Shown here: positions 61,353-64,000 of the stretch, one piece after another
Layout of the letters: the number at the start of each line of letters is the position of its first letter
Numbering within the stretch: the stretch's first letter is position 1
DNA from: Paulownia fortunei
Lineage: Eukaryota; Streptophyta; Magnoliopsida; Lamiales; Paulowniaceae
Length of the DNA stretch: 64,000 bases
Direction: 5' to 3'
Assembly: GCA_019321725.1 (NCBI GenBank)
Contig: CM033113.1
Coordinates: forward strand, 10,106,001-10,170,000
Translations under genes and position numbers: made by a program
Notes under the pieces: generated by a model
The model's input: only the letters and a program-made list of their open reading frames with translations
What the model was told of the DNA's origin: nothing
Database searches by the model: none

Positions 61353-61666
61353 TAGGGATGTCGATGAATCGGATTTAAATCGAATTTGTTTGGACTCGAT
61401 ACTTGACCTATTAAGATTTTTAAGGACTCAAAATTAAACTCGATAGATAAACCAGTTACACTAATTTTATAATTCAAAAAATGTCAAAAATTATACTTTT
61501 TAAAAATAATAATATTAAAATATTCTAAAAAATATCATATAAATATATAATAAAAATTTTAAAAAATAAAAAAATTAAACAGATGAATTCTGAGTCAGGT
61601 TCAGTTTTGAAAATAGAACAAGTTTGGTATGAGTTTGGATTTGAATTCAATTCATTGTCATTCCTA
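61353..61666. mobile_element. hAT-type MITE with 8-bp target duplication
   Basis: Left end TAGGGATGTCGATGAATCGG and right end whose complement is TAGGAATGACAATGAATTGA form imperfect inverted repeats 314 bp apart. The identical octamer GTTAATTT flanks both sides (61345-61352 and 61667-61674). An 8-bp duplication and this terminus are typical of hAT-derived MITEs. No coding capacity. Confidence 0.8.
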
Positions 61667-61674
61667 GTTAATTT

Positions 61675-64000
61675 TTCATTTAATTCATTAGATACTAAGT
61701 AAATAGATATTATTTAAATATTTTTATTAATTACGCATAACAATATGAAATATTTTTATTTTATAACATGATTATGTACATATAAAACAGTTTTACTTAA
61801 ATAATGCATGAAAGTTTTCCCTTTCCAGTACATAGTGGGACCAAATCGACCACCTGGTATTACAGATTATCACTATAGTGGGGGCCAAATCGCACGTTCT
61901 TGGTTCTAATTAAGGTGGACATGGTGGGAGGCAAGAAAATGGGAAAAGATGGCTTTTCTCTTCGGCAATTTGGGTTAAAAAATTTGATCCCCACATTGCA
62001 ATTTGGATACACTTTTTAACCTTTTTAATCCCTTGGTTTCGGCATGGAGCCTCTAAGCATGTGAGTTCATCTCCCTCTAAGCCACGTTTCCACTCGACAA
62101 ATTTTCTTTTGACTTTTATTGAACCCTTTAGATTCAACTGACTTCTCAATGATAAATTATGAAAGGAAATAAAATAGTATGTTGGTAAATAATTTAATTT
62201 AGTTGATTATTATTTGGAGGTGAGTTAGAAAAATTAATTAATATTTTTTTTTTAAAAAATGTATAAGTTATGCATGTAACAATTAATGAGGTTAAATTTA
62301 AGTGACAATCAACTTTTCAATACCCTACAACTTTCATGAGGTTGTGTATTCCAGCACAAGTGTACGTGTGGAAATTTTATTGAAAAGGTAAAATTGAGGT
62401 TTGAAAATTCTATAATTAATTTTTTTTTTTTTGAATTCTATAAAAATAGATAATATAAATATTATATTCGGTATGTATATCAATATACAATCACACACAT
62501 ATTATATATTTATATACAAATATGTAGTGAGATGCATAATAATATACAACATCGAATGTATTATAAAGTTGACGAAAAGATATGGAACTTCTTCATTTCA
62601 TATGTGTACTTTGATGTAGAACGATGGTTTAGAATCTTTCATATAATTAAACAATTTTCAATATAATAATTTATTAAATGATGAAATTGATTGTTTTTTA
62701 AAAAAAATTACTTTTAACACTTAATTTTGAAGTCAGAGCTATACATGATAGAGAGAAGTACCGTTAGGCATTAAATGAAGAGAGCGTATTTAGTTCTATT
62801 ATTTGAATCTTTTATTATAATTTTATTTATTATATTTTTAATTATATATCATGTATACATGTTATGTATATTTAATTAATTTTAAATATATATATTTAAA
62901 TAAATATTCTGTACACCTACACATGACATATATATGTTTACGTAATACAAAATTATAATATATTGATCTTTTTTCTATAATTATTCACTAATTTTTACTC
63001 CGAAAGATCTATATTTTTTAATAATACATTATATGAACATAATACTGTAAAAAATATCATTTTCTAAATATCGTATAAGCAAATAAAAAATTATTCTTAT
63101 CAAACAATTATTTATTTATTTTTTAATTAAAAAATTGCTAGGAATCCATTTACAACAATTTATGATTGATGTAAGAACCTCTAAGCTCCAACAAACCTCT
63201 TCTAGATCAAAAGAGGCTCCCCAAAGGTTCATACACAAAAGTGAGAAGAAAAAAGGGGGCGAGAGTTCATCCATTTTTGAAGACATATTACTGTTTCCCA
63301 CTTTTTGTCTTAAGCTTAGATCCTCTTGTGATTAAACACGCCCTGCAAAGCATGCGTCTTTAAGACTTAACCTAATTCCCTTTAGACGCAGCAAAAACGA
63401 GATGATAAAAATTCCTTTCACCTTTTCCAATGTATGATGATAACAAGTTCACATGCCAATGTTCCTAGGATGATTTATTAGGGTTTTGTTTTGATGCGGT
63501 GGATACTGATTAATTTTGTTGTACCTACTATTTAATTATATTTTCCTTGTTTTTTTGTTTTTAAATCTTTGTTTTAGTCTAGAAGTTAAGCTATGGATAT
63601 GACAATTATTAATTTTCTTTATATTCTTTGCTTCTGAGTAATTTGTTTTTTAAGAATTTATGTATAATATAGTCCAAACGGCAAGAGACTTCCATAATCT
63701 ATAGTCACAATCGATCCAACCACAAATCGATGGTTGTTAATTTGTTTGGGTGCAAAAAATTTAAAATTTGATTAAATCAATTAATTTTTTGTTCATAAGT
63801 TTAAATTTAGTATTTAGTTATATAATATTGAGTTTGATTATAGATATTTTAAGTTGGTTATTAATTTTTTTTATCTTATATAGAACAAGTAGTTTGTTAA
63901 ATTATCATTTTTAATATAGTCAATTTTTATCAAATCATTAAAATCATTTATCGTCGTCAAGATCAATTTGATTAGTAATACCAAAAGTCCAATTATAAAA
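61675..64000. other. Intergenic, no gene recognised
   Basis: AT-rich. The end (about 63690-63990) has GATCCAACCACAAATCGATGG and ATCAATTTGATTAGTAATA words, resembling the dispersed repeat family at 21918 and 24998. It is cut by the window end. Confidence 0.4.

Overview
The window is nuclear DNA from a flowering plant, almost certainly a eudicot. It is AT-rich, genes are split by short GT-AG introns, and the genes are plant-specific: xyloglucan-modifying enzymes, a protodermal factor, a CYP718-type P450 remnant and a rhamnose-synthase relative. Degraded CACTA, Copia, Mutator and hAT-type elements fill the spaces. The species cannot be fixed from the sequence alone.

Layout. 1-3.6 kb: a decayed CACTA element followed by the tail of a Copia element. 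4.5-5.0 kb: a three-copy 170-bp tandem repeat. 5.7-20.6 kb: four xyloglucan endotransglucosylase/hydrolase (XTH) genes, all on the minus strand. Three are close together (5.7-13.6 kb) and one more diverged copy lies at 19.2-20.5 kb. All four share a three-exon structure with a 194-nt middle exon, and each has a TATA box 75-120 bp before its ATG. 20.6-26.5 kb: gene-free, repeat-rich. 26.6-29.4 kb: a five-exon plus-strand gene for a plastid-type phosphatidylglycerophosphate phosphatase (PGPP1/YqeG-like HAD family). 30.2-37.0 kb: a decayed Mutator-like element carrying a MULE transposase and a plant mobile domain (PMD) gene. 38.0-39.0 kb: a CYP718-like P450 pseudogene. 44.9-46.5 kb: PROTODERMAL FACTOR 1 (PDF1) with a perfect L1 box in its promoter. 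50.1-51.8 kb: a membrane-anchored alpha/beta hydrolase. 55.1-57.5 kb: a single-domain UDP-glucose 4,6-dehydratase matching only the N-terminal half of RHM rhamnose synthases. 57.5-64 kb: no gene recognised, one clean hAT-type MITE.

How the genes relate. The XTH array (xyloglucan remodelling), the RHM-type dehydratase (UDP-rhamnose route to pectin) and PDF1 (epidermal wall protein) all touch the primary cell wall, but they are far apart and nothing shows joint regulation. PGPP1 acts in plastid phosphatidylglycerol synthesis and the hydrolase has no assigned role.

No wholly new system was recognised. The items most worth a second look are the standalone RHM N-terminal domain, the MULE that carries a PMD gene, the GC-AG intron in one XTH, the 11-residue deletion in another XTH, the disabled CYP718 locus, and the 170-bp repeat with a nested palindrome. 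Exon boundaries were worked out by hand from reading frame, splice sites and comparison among paralogues.
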